From: an uncultured Oxalobacteraceae bacterium
GTDB lineage: Bacteria; Pseudomonadota; Gammaproteobacteria; Burkholderiales; Burkholderiaceae
Reading direction: 5' to 3'
Length of the DNA: 29,494 nucleotides
NCBI GenBank assembly: GCA_946480015.1
Contig: CAMLIL010000075.1
Location: 1-29,494, forward strand
Shown here: one piece after another, positions 6,112 to 15,581 of the stretch
Layout of the letters: every line of letters begins with the position of its first letter
Numbering within the stretch: the stretch's first letter is position 1
The notes under the pieces: generated by a model
Database searches by the model: none
The model's input: the letters and a program-made list of their open reading frames with translations, nothing else
What the model was told of the DNA's origin: nothing
Program-made: the position numbers and the translations under genes

Positions 6112-8208
6112 ATGAGACGCCTACTAAGTAATCTAATCGGCACACTAGCCCTGTGCACCGGCCTGGCTGCCTGCGGCGGCGGCGCGGTGCCGGAGGCGCC
6201 GGCACCGGCGTCAGCCAAAAGCTTGGCGGAAGTGACTGCCGTTTCGGGCACGCCGGTCACCATCCATATGCTGGGCGACTCGACCATGACGAAATATACC
6301 GAAGATCGTCGCCCGCAAATGGGCTGGGGCGAAGCGGTTCCGCAGTTCTTCAACGCCAACGTCACGGTCAACAATTGGGCGCTGGGTGGCCGCAGTTCGC
6401 GCAGTTTCTTCTATGAGTCCACGCGCTGGCCGGCCATCCTGCCGCAGATAAAAGCCGGTGACTATGTCATCATCCAGTTTGCCCATAACGATCAGAAGTC
6501 GGGCGGGGATTACGCGATGTACGGGACCTACGCGTTCTGCAGCGACGGCACCACCGATGGCGAGGCCTGCACCGGCCGTGCCGACCGGGTCGATCCGACG
6601 GTCGATATCTCCGAGCACTCCTACTATCAGTGGCTGAAAAAATACGTCCTCCAGACGCGCACCAGAGGGGCCACGCCCATTCTGATGTCGCCGATCGTGC
6701 GCAAATACTTCAGCGGCACCACCATCACGCCCCAGGGCCAGCATCATGTGGGCATCCTGTCGGGCGAAATGGCTGCGCGCGGCGATTATGTCGCGGCGAT
6801 GAAGGCAGTCGCCACCAGGTACAGCGTCCCCTTTGTCGACATCACGGCCGAAACCAAGAAGATTGTGGAAAGTTACGGCAACGAGGCGGCAACCGCGAAC
6901 CTGTATATCGCGGCCGACAGCACCCATCCCCAGGTCCTGTTTGCCAACCTGATCGCCAAGCGCGCCGTGGAAGGAATGCGGGCGCTGAATATCCTCGGCA
7001 GCTACATGGTGCCGGTCACTTCCCTGATCGCCAGCCCGAACACACTCGACTGGTCGACCCGCTATGTGAACATGCCGTCGACCAAAACCGTCACCTTGTC
7101 CGCTTTCGATCTGGCGCCAGCTGCCGGAACGGTCCTGGTCTCGGCCCCGGCCAGTTTCAAAGTGTCGCTCGATGGCGCCAGCTGGGCGCAGAGCGTCGGA
7201 ATTGCCTATGCCAACGGCGCATTTACCAAAACCTTGTATGTCCAGTTCAACGCGGCCGAAGCGAAGAGCTACAGCGGCACCATCCGTTTCACGATCGGTA
7301 GCGTCGCCCTGGCGACGACGGTGGGTGTCAAGGGAACCGGCATTTCGACCAGCGGGGGCATTGCGTCGTATTCCACCTGGTTTACGGCGGGCACCTCGCT
7401 GGTGCCAGTGTTCGATGGCCTGGTCACCGCCAGCAATGCGAGCGTGAACGGTTTGGTGGCGACCCTGTCGAAGGTGCTTGCCGTCGACGGGCAAGACACG
7501 ACGGTTGCCCGCTATGTCGCCGATTCGCCGGCGCGCAACAATAGCCAGTACCTGCAGTTTGCTGTAAAGCCAGTATCCGGTTCCTTTTCGGTCGACGCCA
7601 TTTCCGCCTATCTGACCAGCAGCGGCGGCTCGACCGTGGTGGCGGATATGGAGTATTCGCTCAATGCCGATTTCTCCGGCTCGACAAAACTGAACGCCAG
7701 CCCGATGTCGTTCGTCAAAGAAACCATGACCAGGAAGACCTTCCCGGTCATGGTCCAGGTACCGCGCGGCGGCTCCCTGTATGTCCGTATCCTTCCATGG
7801 AATTCGGCTGGCGTGCTCGGCAAGATGTTGGCCGTGTATGGCGTAAAGGTTTCCGGCACCGCGACCAGCGGGACGGCGGCGGCCACCTCTGCCGACACCA
7901 CGTCCAGTTTCGCTCTTCTCCGTTCGGGCCTGACGTGGAACCGGATCACCAACAAGTACAGCTCGACGATCACGCTGACCAACACCAGCGGCGCAACGGT
8001 GAGCGGCCCGCTTCAGCTGGTATTCGAGAACCTGCCGGCCTCGGTCACGCTCGACAATGCCAGCGGCATGCGCGACGGAGTGCCTTGCATCACGGTCGAT
8101 GCGGCGTCGATCGCGGCGGACGCCAGGCTGACGGTGGGGCTTACGTTCAGCAACCCCGACAAGGTCGGTATCGGCTACACCAATTCAATTTTCACCGGCG
8201 CTTTATAA
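6112..8208 (+). CDS. Lipoprotein SGNH/GDSL hydrolase, rhamnogalacturonan acetylesterase-like, multidomain
   Basis: This 698-aa protein probably removes acetyl groups from a plant-type polysaccharide at the cell surface. The ATG at 6112 has AAAGGAG nine nt upstream and gives a lipoprotein signal with lipobox LAAC (lipidated Cys21); a longer in-frame start at 6025 would destroy this layout. The catalytic domain spans about residues 48-295. It shows the four SGNH blocks: GDSTMT with nucleophile Ser57, LGGRSS with Gly93, AHND with Asn126, and DSTH with Asp269 and His272. GDSTM with downstream GWGE and GGRSSR is the pattern of the rhamnogalacturonan acetylesterase group (CE12). Residues about 300-440 and 440-610 look like beta-sandwich modules, and about 620-698 resembles an Ig-like surface module. 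Polysaccharide specificity is inferred. Confidence 0.88.
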   Translation: MRRLLSNLIGTLALCTGLAACGGGAVPEAPAPASAKSLAEVTAVSGTPVTIHMLGDSTMTKYTEDRRPQMGWGEAVPQFFNANVTVNNWALGGRSSRSFFYESTRWPAILPQIKAGDYVIIQFAHNDQKSGGDYAMYGTYAFCSDGTTDGEACTGRADRVDPTVDISEHSYYQWLKKYVLQTRTRGATPILMSPIVRKYFSGTTITPQGQHHVGILSGEMAARGDYVAAMKAVATRYSVPFVDITAETKKIVESYGNEAATANLYIAADSTHPQVLFANLIAKRAVEGMRALNILGSYMVPVTSLIASPNTLDWSTRYVNMPSTKTVTLSAFDLAPAAGTVLVSAPASFKVSLDGASWAQSVGIAYANGAFTKTLYVQFNAAEAKSYSGTIRFTIGSVALATTVGVKGTGISTSGGIASYSTWFTAGTSLVPVFDGLVTASNASVNGLVATLSKVLAVDGQDTTVARYVADSPARNNSQYLQFAVKPVSGSFSVDAISAYLTSSGGSTVVADMEYSLNADFSGSTKLNASPMSFVKETMTRKTFPVMVQVPRGGSLYVRILPWNSAGVLGKMLAVYGVKVSGTATSGTAAATSADTTSSFALLRSGLTWNRITNKYSSTITLTNTSGATVSGPLQLVFENLPASVTLDNASGMRDGVPCITVDAASIAADARLTVGLTFSNPDKVGIGYTNSIFTGAL

Positions 8209-8847
8209 ATGACTATCAACATGCGTAAGCTTAAGAATCTTTTCCAGCAGTCCGTGCTCGCGCTGCTGCTCTGCGCCAGCGGCGTGGCGCTGGCCGGTCC
8301 CACCTATCACGTCAGCGTCGACACCGGCGCCTGCAGCGGCCAGGGCCTGATGGATTTCACTTTCCTCGCCAACCTGGGCGCGACGCCCGCCACCGCCGTC
8401 ATCGGCAACTTCAGCGGCGCTTTCGGCGGCGAGTTCGAGCGCTCGCCCGGCGTTACGGGCACCATCCCGGGGCAAGTCGAACTGAGCAATGTGGATGGGG
8501 GCAGCTACCTGACGCAGATGGTCAGCCTCGGTGGCTTGTTCAGCTTCGATGTCGGCTTCAGCGGCGACTTTGCCAGCGTCGGCAATATCGATGGAACCCG
8601 GTTCAACGTCAGCTTGTACAACGACGATTTCAGCGCCTACGTCGGGGTGCCGGGAGCCTTTGCCGGGTTTGAACTGGTGCCGCCGGCAAATGGCGCGCCG
8701 GGCGGGGTGCTGGTCTCGGCGCCCACCGCCCTGGCCAGTGTGGCCGAGGTTCCGGAGCCGTCCGCTCCGATGCTGGTACTGGGCGCGCTGGCGCTCATGG
8801 CGCTGGTACGCCCTGGGCGCAATAGCGGTTACGCCCAGCTGCCTTAG
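8209..8847 (+). CDS. PEP-CTERM sorting-domain protein
   Basis: This 212-aa exported protein begins directly after the esterase stop (TAA followed at once by ATG), so the two are probably co-transcribed. An alternative ATG at 8221 gives a more classical signal peptide (cleavage near ALA-GP at about residue 29). The mature part is Gly/Ser/Asn-rich, predicted beta-rich, and of unknown function; it resembles a family of small PEP-CTERM proteins common in Massilia-like genomes. The C-terminus has VPEPS (181-185), a hydrophobic helix (about 187-200) and basic residues. Unusually, the protein runs about ten residues past the basic positions, and its last 53 nt overlap the convergent GGDEF gene. PEP-CTERM proteins are normally processed by an exosortase, and none is encoded in this window. 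Confidence 0.82.
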   Translation: MTINMRKLKNLFQQSVLALLLCASGVALAGPTYHVSVDTGACSGQGLMDFTFLANLGATPATAVIGNFSGAFGGEFERSPGVTGTIPGQVELSNVDGGSYLTQMVSLGGLFSFDVGFSGDFASVGNIDGTRFNVSLYNDDFSAYVGVPGAFAGFELVPPANGAPGGVLVSAPTALASVAEVPEPSAPMLVLGALALMALVRPGRNSGYAQLP

Positions 8848-9724
8848 CCTGATACAGCAGCGCGTCGGCGCTTTTGATGAGCATCCCCGGCACGCTCGCA
8901 TCGCTGGGGGTCAGGCTGGCCAGCCCCATGCTCACGCTGACCCACGGTGTCACATTCGACTGCGCGTGCGGTATCGACAGCAGGCTGATTTCATCGAGCA
9001 GCCGGCGTGCCACGCCTTCGGCGCCGTGCACATCCTCCTGGGGCAGCAAAATGGCGAATTCTTCCCCGCCGTAGCGCGCCACCAGATCCTGGGGGCGTCC
9101 GGCCGCGCGCCGCATGGCGCCGGCCACCTGCTGCAGGCAGGCGTCGCCGGCCTGGTGGCCATACGCATCGTTATAGTTCTTGAACTGGTCGATATCGACC
9201 ATGATCAGCGCCATCGGCGCGTGCACGCGTGCGCAGCGGCGCCATTCATTGGCCAGCGTTTCGTCGAATGCGCGCCGGTTGGCCACGCCGGTCAGTCCAT
9301 CGGTCAGCGTCAGTTCGCGCAGCGCGTCGCTCTGGCGCTTGACGGTCAGCTGGGTGCGCACGCGCGCGCGCACCACGGCCGCGTTGACCGGCTTGGAAAT
9401 GAAGTCGGCCGCGCCGGCGTCGAGCGCGCGCGTTTCATCCTCCGGCGTCTTGAGGGCGGTGACGAAGATGATCGGGATGTCGCGCGTGGCGGCCGATTCG
9501 CGCAGCACGCGGCAGACGTCGTAGCCGTCCATGTCCGGCATCATCGCGTCGAGCAGGATCACGTCCGGCTGCTGTTGCTGCGCCATCTGCAGGGCCTTGG
9601 CGCCGTTCATGGCGAACAGCACGTCGTGCTCGTCCTGCAGCGCGTGATGCAGGATCTGGATGTTCTCCATCGCGTCGTCCACGATCAGGATTCGGCCGTG
9701 TTGGGCAAACTCGGTCCAGCTCAT
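8795..9724 (-). CDS. Response regulator with GGDEF diguanylate cyclase domain
   Basis: This 309-aa cytoplasmic protein would make c-di-GMP from two GTP under phosphorylation control. A receiver domain (residues about 10-125) has the acidic pair DD (16-17), phospho-acceptor Asp59 in LLDAMMPDMDG, and Lys111 in SKP. A GGDEF domain (about 135-300) has the active-site motif GGEEF (219-223). The inhibitory I-site RxxD (Arg210-Asp213) is five residues upstream, so product feedback is expected. Its start overlaps the hybrid kinase stop by 4 nt (ATGA), so the two are co-translated and probably form a signalling pair. The layout is REC-GGDEF, with one receiver rather than PleD's two. Its 3' end overlaps the convergent PEP-CTERM gene. 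Confidence 0.93.
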   Translation of the reverse strand: MSWTEFAQHGRILIVDDAMENIQILHHALQDEHDVLFAMNGAKALQMAQQQQPDVILLDAMMPDMDGYDVCRVLRESAATRDIPIIFVTALKTPEDETRALDAGAADFISKPVNAAVVRARVRTQLTVKRQSDALRELTLTDGLTGVANRRAFDETLANEWRRCARVHAPMALIMVDIDQFKNYNDAYGHQAGDACLQQVAGAMRRAAGRPQDLVARYGGEEFAILLPQEDVHGAEGVARRLLDEISLLSIPHAQSNVTPWVSVSMGLASLTPSDASVPGMLIKSADALLYQAKAAGRNRYCAQGVPAP

Positions 9725-12700
9725 GCGCTACCTTTCTCATCAACTGCGCGGTTCAACACGTCCTGCACCAGCACGGCGGCGTTGGCGAAGGCCAGCGTAC
9801 CGATCGCGTCGGCCAGCGCTTCGAAGCGTGCCGGTGCCAGCACGGCTTCGAGTTCGGGGCGCAGCGCCGCAAAGGCGGCGATCGCTTTCAGGTTGTTATT
9901 CTGGAGTAAAGTGAGCAACTGCGCCAGCGCGGCATGCAAATCGGGTACCGCCGGCGCCGCTGCGCTGGCGGGCTGCACCGGGACGGCCAGGCCGCGCGCG
10001 GCCTCGACCACGACCGCCAGCGCCGCGTCCAGGGTGGCCAGGTCCGCCTCGGCGCCGGCGCGCAGCGCCTGCTCGGCCTGCAGCGCCTGCGTCGCCACAT
10101 CGGCCGCACCCAGATTGGCGGCCACGCCGCGCATGCGGTGCAGCAGCGCCACGGCGTCGTCGCGCCGTCCGGCGCCGAGCAGCTCGCGCACCTGCGCCAC
10201 GGTGGCGCCCTGCGACGCCCCGAACCGCTTGAACACGCCGACGAAATGGTCGAAGCTGCCGCCAAAGCGCTGCAAGGTGGGTGCCAGGTCGATGCCGGGA
10301 ATCGGCGCCGGCAGCGGCTGCCACTGCGCGTAAGCGTAGCCGCTGCGCGCGGGCGCGCGCAGTTCGCGCGCGTCGCCGCCGCTCGTCACGCGGGTCAGCG
10401 CGGTGACCAGGCTGTCGACATCGATCGGCTTGGCGACGTGGCCATTCATGCCGGCGTTGATGGCGTTGATGCGGTCGTCCTCCATCGCATTGGCCGTCAT
10501 CGCCACCACCGGCAGCGCGGTCAGGCCCATGCGGCGGATTTCCCGGGTCGCCTCGTAACCGTTCATGACCGGCATCTGGATATCCATCAGCACCGCGTCG
10601 TAGCGGGCCGGGTGCTCGGCCAGCATGTTGACCGCGATGCGGCCGTTGGCGGCGATATCGACGGCGGCCCCGGCATGCAGCATGATGTAGTTGGCCACCT
10701 CCTGGTTGATCTGGTTGTCTTCGACCAGCAGCACATGCAGGCCTTGCAGCCGTCCGGCCAGCGCCGTGCCCTGGGCCGGCCCGGCCTCGGGCGCCGCGCC
10801 GGTGTGCAGCCGCACCAGCGCCGCCGTCAGTGCGGCCGGCGTAACGGGCTTGTTGATGATGGCGCCAATCTGCAGGTCGTCGGCCAGCTCTTCGAGCCGC
10901 TCGCGCGCGCTCTCGGTCACCATGACGGCCACGCGTGGCAGCCCGGCCTCGGAGGCGGCGCGCGCCTGGGTCAGCAGCGAAATCCCATCCATCGACGGCA
11001 TCGCGCTATCGACCAGCAGCATGTCGTAGGATCGCGACGCCAGCAGGGCGAGCGCCTCGGCGCCGCTGGCGACGCTGTCGACTTCGCAGCCGTACGCTGC
11101 GCATTGGGACGCGATGGGCGCGCGTACGCTGGCGTGGTCGTCCACCAGCAGCACGCGGCAGCCCGCCAGCTCCGGCGCCGGCGCGGCGGCATCGGGCACA
11201 ACCCCGAGGCGGCAATCGAAGCGGAACTCCGATCCCTTGCCCAGTTCGCTGGTGACGCCGATGGAGCCGTCCATCAGATGCACCAGGCGCCGGCAGATCG
11301 CCAGCCCCAGGCCGGTGCCGCCGAAGCGGCGGCTGGTCGAGGAGTCGCCCTGCGAGAACGCTTCGAACATGTGGGTCTGCTGGGCGGCCGGGATGCCGAC
11401 GCCGGTATCGCGCACCGAAAAGCCCAGCACGATGTCGTCGGCCGCGCGCGCAAGCACGGCGATACGCAGCACCACTTCGCCCAGTTCGGTGAACTTGACG
11501 GCGTTGCCGATCAAATTGAGCAGCACCTGTTCGATCCGCATCGGGTCGCCCGACAATACCGCCGGCACGTCCGTGGCCACGTCGAACACCAGTTCCACGG
11601 CCTTGTTCCAGGCGTTCGGGGCCACCAGCACCGAAATGCTGCGCAATAGCTGCTCCAGCGGGAAGGCGGTGTATTCGAGCGTGAGCTGGCCCGCCTCGAT
11701 CTTGGAAAAATCCAGCACGTCGTTGAGGATGCCCAGCAGCGAGCGGGTCGACATCGTCATCTTGGCCACGTAATCGCGCTCGCGCCGCCCCAGCGGCGCT
11801 TCCTCCAGCAGCCGCGCCAGGCCCATGATGGCGTTCATCGGCGTGCGGATCTCGTGGCTCATATTGGCCAGGAATTCGGTCTTGGCGCTGCTGGCCATTT
11901 CGGCACGGTCGAGCGCCCGGATCAGCTGCTCGTTGAGCGACTGCAGCCGCAATTCGGTACGCTTGATCTCCGAGATATCCGCGATCAGCACGTAGAAACC
12001 GCGCACCTCCTTGCGCTCGTCGAAGTCGGGGATGTAGTTGGCCCAGGTGTAGCGGATCTGGCCCGAGCGGTCGCGCTGTTCGTGTTCGAAATGGGCCGCC
12101 TGGCCGGCCATGACCGCGCGCAGGTGCGGCGCGTTCTCGGCCAGGTCTTCCGGGCTGAGCACCTGGTCGATCGGCCGTCCGGCCAGCTCGGCTTCCGACA
12201 GGCCGAGCGACTCCTGGTACAGACGGTTGGCGAACTGGCAGCGCAGGGCGGCGTCCCAGTAGCCCACCATGCCGGGAACGTTGTCGGTGACGGTGCGGAT
12301 GAACTGCTCGCTTTGCTGCAGGCGTTCGCTGGTCGCGCGCAGCGCCTTTTCGGCCGCGATGCGGGTGCTGATGTCGCGCACGGTCGCCTGCAGGATCCCG
12401 CGGCCGCCGATGTTCAGGCTGGTGAGCAGCACGTCGGCATGGAACGGCGTGCCGTCGCGGCGCTTGTGCAGCCATTCGAAGTGGGCGCCGCCGGTTTCAA
12501 GCGCATAGCGGACGAACTGCTCGGCCTTTTCGTCGGAGCGGCGTCCGTCCGGCTGGAATTCGGGCGAGGTGGTGGCCGGGGACAGCGTCAGGAACTCGTC
12601 GACGCTGGCACAACCGAAGATGCGCGCGGCGGCCTGGTTGCCGCCGATGAAGCCGGCGCCCTGTGCCAGCAGCATGTGCGCGTCGCCCGACATTTCGTAG

Positions 12701-14220
12701 ATCGCGCGGAACTGCTCGTTGACGTCGCGCAGGCGCTGCGACAGCGCGCGCCGTTCGGTGACATCGAGCACCACCGCGCTCACGCCCATCAGCTCCTGCC
12801 CGGCGCCGCGCACCGGATGGTAGCTGACGATCCAGTGCCGTTCGACCTCGGGCTCGGCGGCGCCCGCCATGCTCATTTCCTTGGCCGCCAACGCTTTGCC
12901 CGTGTCGCGTACGTAACGGAACGGGCGCTCATATTCGGTGCCGAGCGCGCCGAACAGCTCGGGGAAGGTGTGGCCAAGGTGGCCCTGTTCCGAGACGCCA
13001 TTGAAGCGTGCGAGGTATTCGTTGATCAGCACCACGCGCAGGTCCAGGTCGACCATGACCAGGCCGACCGGGGCGGCGGCGTAGACGCTCGCCAGCAGCG
13101 AGTTCGAGCGCTCCAGTTCAGCGGTGCGTTCGCTCACCAGTTGCTGCAGCCCGGTGCGGTAGCGGTGCAGCTTCCCGTCCACTTCGCGCAGGGCGCTTGC
13201 CACCTCGTCGGCTTCGCGGATGGCCATGGGCGGCAATTCGATGCGCTTGCCGCGGCCCAGCGCCGCGGCGGGCGAGCACAAGGCGCGCACCGATTCGCTG
13301 ATCGCGCCGCCGATCACCCAGGCCGTCGCGACGCCGACCGCCAGCAGGCCGGCGATCGCCGCCAGCAGACCGGCCAGCGTGGCATTGAGCAAGCCGCGCG
13401 TGGCTTCCTCCGGCACGCCCACCGAGACGAACCAGCCGCGCCGTTCGGCACGGTGGTAGGCCGCCAGCATCGGCACGCCTTCGCGCGAGGTCAGCTCGAC
13501 TACGCCGACACTGCGGTGGGACATGGCGTCGAGCAGGACCGGGTTGGCGCGCTGTCCGACCACCCGCTGCGGATTGCGGTTACGCGCCACGAAATTTGCC
13601 TGGCTGTCGAATATCTGTGCGTTCCAGCCGGGCGGGATATGCAGATCCTGCAGCAGATCGTTGAGGTGCTCGGGCCGCAGCTGGGCCGACAGCACGGACA
13701 TCACCCGGCCCTCGCGCACGACCGGCACGTCGACCGAAACCATTTGCGGCTGGCGCGGGTCGCCCGCGTACAGGTCGGAGGTGGCGGCAAGTCCGGTGGC
13801 GCCGCCCCTGGCGATGGACTCGGCATTGCCGTTGGGCGGCAGGGCCGCGCCGGCGGGAAAGCGGGTATTGAGCAGCGGCCGGCCGGCGGGGTCGCTCAGG
13901 ACGAAGGCGAAGGCCGGGAAATCGGGCCTCAGCAGGCTGCCTGCCTGCGCGCGGAAGGCGGCCAGGTCGCCGTTAACCAGGCTGGGCGAACTGGCCAGCG
14001 CGCGCGCCGCCGTTTCGCTGGCGGTCAGGTCGCGTTCGAGCGCCATCACCAGGGCCTGCGCCATGCGCTCGGCATCGTGCACCAGATGGGTGCGCTGGCG
14101 GGTGTAGGCGTCGTACGACAGGGCAGCGAAACCTATCGCGGTCGGAATCGCGCAGGCCAGCACCAGGGTGGTGGTTTTCGACCGGATCGACGGAAGCTTG
14201 CTTGCCTTGTTTGCCTGCAC
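9721..14220 (-). CDS. Hybrid sensor histidine kinase: dCache-HAMP-PAS3-HisKA-HATPase-REC2-HPt
   Basis: This 1499-aa inner-membrane phosphorelay kinase has every step in one chain. I choose the GTG at 14220, with GGAGG seven nt upstream; a longer frame to 14352 would run into the pilin gene. Domains: transmembrane helix 1 (about 17-36), a periplasmic dCache-like sensor (40-275), transmembrane helix 2 (277-304), a HAMP-like linker, three PAS domains (about 371-491, 496-621, 641-756), and HisKA with His789 in MSHEIRTP. Then come an HATPase with intact N and G boxes, receivers with Asp1071 and Asp1213, and an HPt with His1361 in LLHRMRG. All phospho-sites look functional. It follows the prepilin genes by 28 nt and is coupled to the GGDEF regulator, its likely target. 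The ligand is unknown. Confidence 0.92.
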   Translation of the reverse strand: MQANKASKLPSIRSKTTTLVLACAIPTAIGFAALSYDAYTRQRTHLVHDAERMAQALVMALERDLTASETAARALASSPSLVNGDLAAFRAQAGSLLRPDFPAFAFVLSDPAGRPLLNTRFPAGAALPPNGNAESIARGGATGLAATSDLYAGDPRQPQMVSVDVPVVREGRVMSVLSAQLRPEHLNDLLQDLHIPPGWNAQIFDSQANFVARNRNPQRVVGQRANPVLLDAMSHRSVGVVELTSREGVPMLAAYHRAERRGWFVSVGVPEEATRGLLNATLAGLLAAIAGLLAVGVATAWVIGGAISESVRALCSPAAALGRGKRIELPPMAIREADEVASALREVDGKLHRYRTGLQQLVSERTAELERSNSLLASVYAAAPVGLVMVDLDLRVVLINEYLARFNGVSEQGHLGHTFPELFGALGTEYERPFRYVRDTGKALAAKEMSMAGAAEPEVERHWIVSYHPVRGAGQELMGVSAVVLDVTERRALSQRLRDVNEQFRAIYEMSGDAHMLLAQGAGFIGGNQAAARIFGCASVDEFLTLSPATTSPEFQPDGRRSDEKAEQFVRYALETGGAHFEWLHKRRDGTPFHADVLLTSLNIGGRGILQATVRDISTRIAAEKALRATSERLQQSEQFIRTVTDNVPGMVGYWDAALRCQFANRLYQESLGLSEAELAGRPIDQVLSPEDLAENAPHLRAVMAGQAAHFEHEQRDRSGQIRYTWANYIPDFDERKEVRGFYVLIADISEIKRTELRLQSLNEQLIRALDRAEMASSAKTEFLANMSHEIRTPMNAIMGLARLLEEAPLGRRERDYVAKMTMSTRSLLGILNDVLDFSKIEAGQLTLEYTAFPLEQLLRSISVLVAPNAWNKAVELVFDVATDVPAVLSGDPMRIEQVLLNLIGNAVKFTELGEVVLRIAVLARAADDIVLGFSVRDTGVGIPAAQQTHMFEAFSQGDSSTSRRFGGTGLGLAICRRLVHLMDGSIGVTSELGKGSEFRFDCRLGVVPDAAAPAPELAGCRVLLVDDHASVRAPIASQCAAYGCEVDSVASGAEALALLASRSYDMLLVDSAMPSMDGISLLTQARAASEAGLPRVAVMVTESARERLEELADDLQIGAIINKPVTPAALTAALVRLHTGAAPEAGPAQGTALAGRLQGLHVLLVEDNQINQEVANYIMLHAGAAVDIAANGRIAVNMLAEHPARYDAVLMDIQMPVMNGYEATREIRRMGLTALPVVAMTANAMEDDRINAINAGMNGHVAKPIDVDSLVTALTRVTSGGDARELRAPARSGYAYAQWQPLPAPIPGIDLAPTLQRFGGSFDHFVGVFKRFGASQGATVAQVRELLGAGRRDDAVALLHRMRGVAANLGAADVATQALQAEQALRAGAEADLATLDAALAVVVEAARGLAVPVQPASAAAPAVPDLHAALAQLLTLLQNNNLKAIAAFAALRPELEAVLAPARFEALADAIGTLAFANAAVLVQDVLNRAVDEKGSA

Positions 14221-14248
14221 TGCCAGACCTCCAGATACCGCTGCATGA

Positions 14249-14815
14249 TCAGAAAAACACCGCCGTGCGCGCAATGATGGTGCCCTTGTTGGTGTATGGC
14301 GCGCTCGCGCGCACCGACCCGGTGTCGGCCACGCCGTCGTCGAGGGCGGCATCGAGCTGCTGCGCCAGGGTGTCGGGCAGGTTATCGAAGCGCAGGCCGT
14401 TGCCGGCGCGCCCGCCGACCGCGTCGTTGTAAATATACACGGCGCCGCCCTGGGCGCTGGTCATGTGGTCGGTGGTGCCGTTGTAGGAACCGGTGATGAA
14501 GCCGGCCAGCGCCATGTGCTGCGGCGCCGACAGGTATTCGGTGATCTGGCCGTCGCCATTGCCGTTCATGGTGGCGCCGCCCAGGTGGCTGGTCGCCATC
14601 GCGTCGTCGCCGGGCAGCGCGTGGAACTTGTCCTGGTAGGCGTTCACGGCGGCCGACAGCGCGTTGGCCTGCTGGATGATGTTCTTGGCCTTGGCGCTGT
14701 CGATCAGGCTCTGGCCTTTGAGCACGCCGCCCAGCAGCAGGCCGATGATCACCAGGACGATGGCGATTTCCACGAGGGTGAATCCGTTCTGTCGTTGCAT
14801 GATGGCGTCTTTCAT
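14249..14815 (-). CDS. Type IV prepilin-like protein (minor pilin/pseudopilin)
   Basis: This protein of up to 188 aa has a class III signal: a short leader, then the prepilin peptidase site NG/FTLVE with Glu at +5, then the long hydrophobic assembly helix (about residues 12-35). The start at 14815 is not well supported by a ribosome-binding site; the ATG at 14800 gives a tighter 6-residue leader and is possible. The globular part has Gly/Asn-rich loops (about 75-130). No cysteines are seen in the mature part. It is the last structural gene of the pilus operon, 28 nt after the other prepilin, and probably acts as a minor or priming subunit. Which subunit it is in the MSHA or GspG-K schemes cannot be decided from sequence alone. 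Confidence 0.85.
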   Translation of the reverse strand: MKDAIMQRQNGFTLVEIAIVLVIIGLLLGGVLKGQSLIDSAKAKNIIQQANALSAAVNAYQDKFHALPGDDAMATSHLGGATMNGNGDGQITEYLSAPQHMALAGFITGSYNGTTDHMTSAQGGAVYIYNDAVGGRAGNGLRFDNLPDTLAQQLDAALDDGVADTGSVRASAPYTNKGTIIARTAVFF

Positions 14816-14843
14816 GAGATTGCTGGTGCATTCTAGCGCAGCC

Positions 14844-15581
14844 CTAGCGCGGGAGCGCCCCCGCGCTGACCATGCGGTTGAACAGGATGTTGGGCGAAAT
14901 CCAGACCACCAGGTCGTCGAACTCGCCGCCCGGCGCGGCCGTGTTGCCGGTGGCCGCGCGCGCCACGAACGCGATGCCCGCAGGGGCCGCGTTGGTGCGC
15001 TCGTCGATGTTGGTGGTGCTGGCCGTGGCGGTGCGCACGCCCAGGTCGCTCACGCCGCCGTAGCCGTTCTTCCCGTGCGAGACGATCACCGCCGGGATGT
15101 CGTTGACATACGTGGCCGCCACCAGATTGCCGTGCGCATCGCGCGTGCCGATGGTGATGTCGCGCCGGGTGCGCAAATCGAACATGGTCTGGCTGTTGGA
15201 AAAGCTGGGCGACACGCTGTAGCGGTAGATGCGGCCCCAGGCGTCGAGCTTGGCGATGCCGAGCGTGGCCCACGGCAGCAAGCCCTGGCGCTTGGCGCAG
15301 TTGGCGCCGCTGCGGTCCTCCAGGCCGTTGCTGGCCGAGACGGCCGGGCAGGGCAGGTAGCCGTTGCGCATGGCGAAGCCCGTCAGCGCCTCGCGCGCTT
15401 CGTCCATCGCCTTCTGCGTGTCGCCGATGCGGCGCTGCTCGAGCTGCATCGACAGGGGCGTGAGCAGGCCGCCTATCATCAGGCCGACGATCACCAGCAC
15501 TACGGCCATTTCTACAAGACTGAATCCGCGCGCGCGACCCGGTGTTCGCGGGGACGACGGGGTGGTCGGATGGTGGCTCAT
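14844..15581 (-). CDS. Type IV prepilin-like protein with long leader
   Basis: This 245-aa prepilin-like protein has a cleavage site ARG/FSLVE after a leader of 19 residues, Glu at +5, and a hydrophobic N-terminal helix (about residues 20-43). The start is the ATG at 15581, which overlaps the stop of the upstream MshK-like gene (ATGA); the frame stays open to 15710 only as antisense-like extension. The globular domain contains two cysteines (about residues 81 and 99) that could form a disulfide. It is much larger than a typical pseudopilin, which fits an MshD/MshO- or GspK-like minor subunit at the pilus tip; that assignment is inference. Confidence 0.85.
   Translation of the reverse strand: MSHHPTTPSSPRTPGRARGFSLVEMAVVLVIVGLMIGGLLTPLSMQLEQRRIGDTQKAMDEAREALTGFAMRNGYLPCPAVSASNGLEDRSGANCAKRQGLLPWATLGIAKLDAWGRIYRYSVSPSFSNSQTMFDLRTRRDITIGTRDAHGNLVAATYVNDIPAVIVSHGKNGYGGVSDLGVRTATASTTNIDERTNAAPAGIAFVARAATGNTAAPGGEFDDLVVWISPNILFNRMVSAGALPR

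Noticed and set aside
11854..14277. Open frame of 807 codons on the + strand opposite the hybrid kinase
   Set aside because: Antisense shadow; the - strand has HisKA, HATPase, PAS and transmembrane features in order.
14221..14352. Longer N-terminus for the hybrid kinase
   Set aside because: It would overlap the prepilin gene and adds Arg/Pro-rich sequence. The GTG at 14220 has GGAGG at the right distance.
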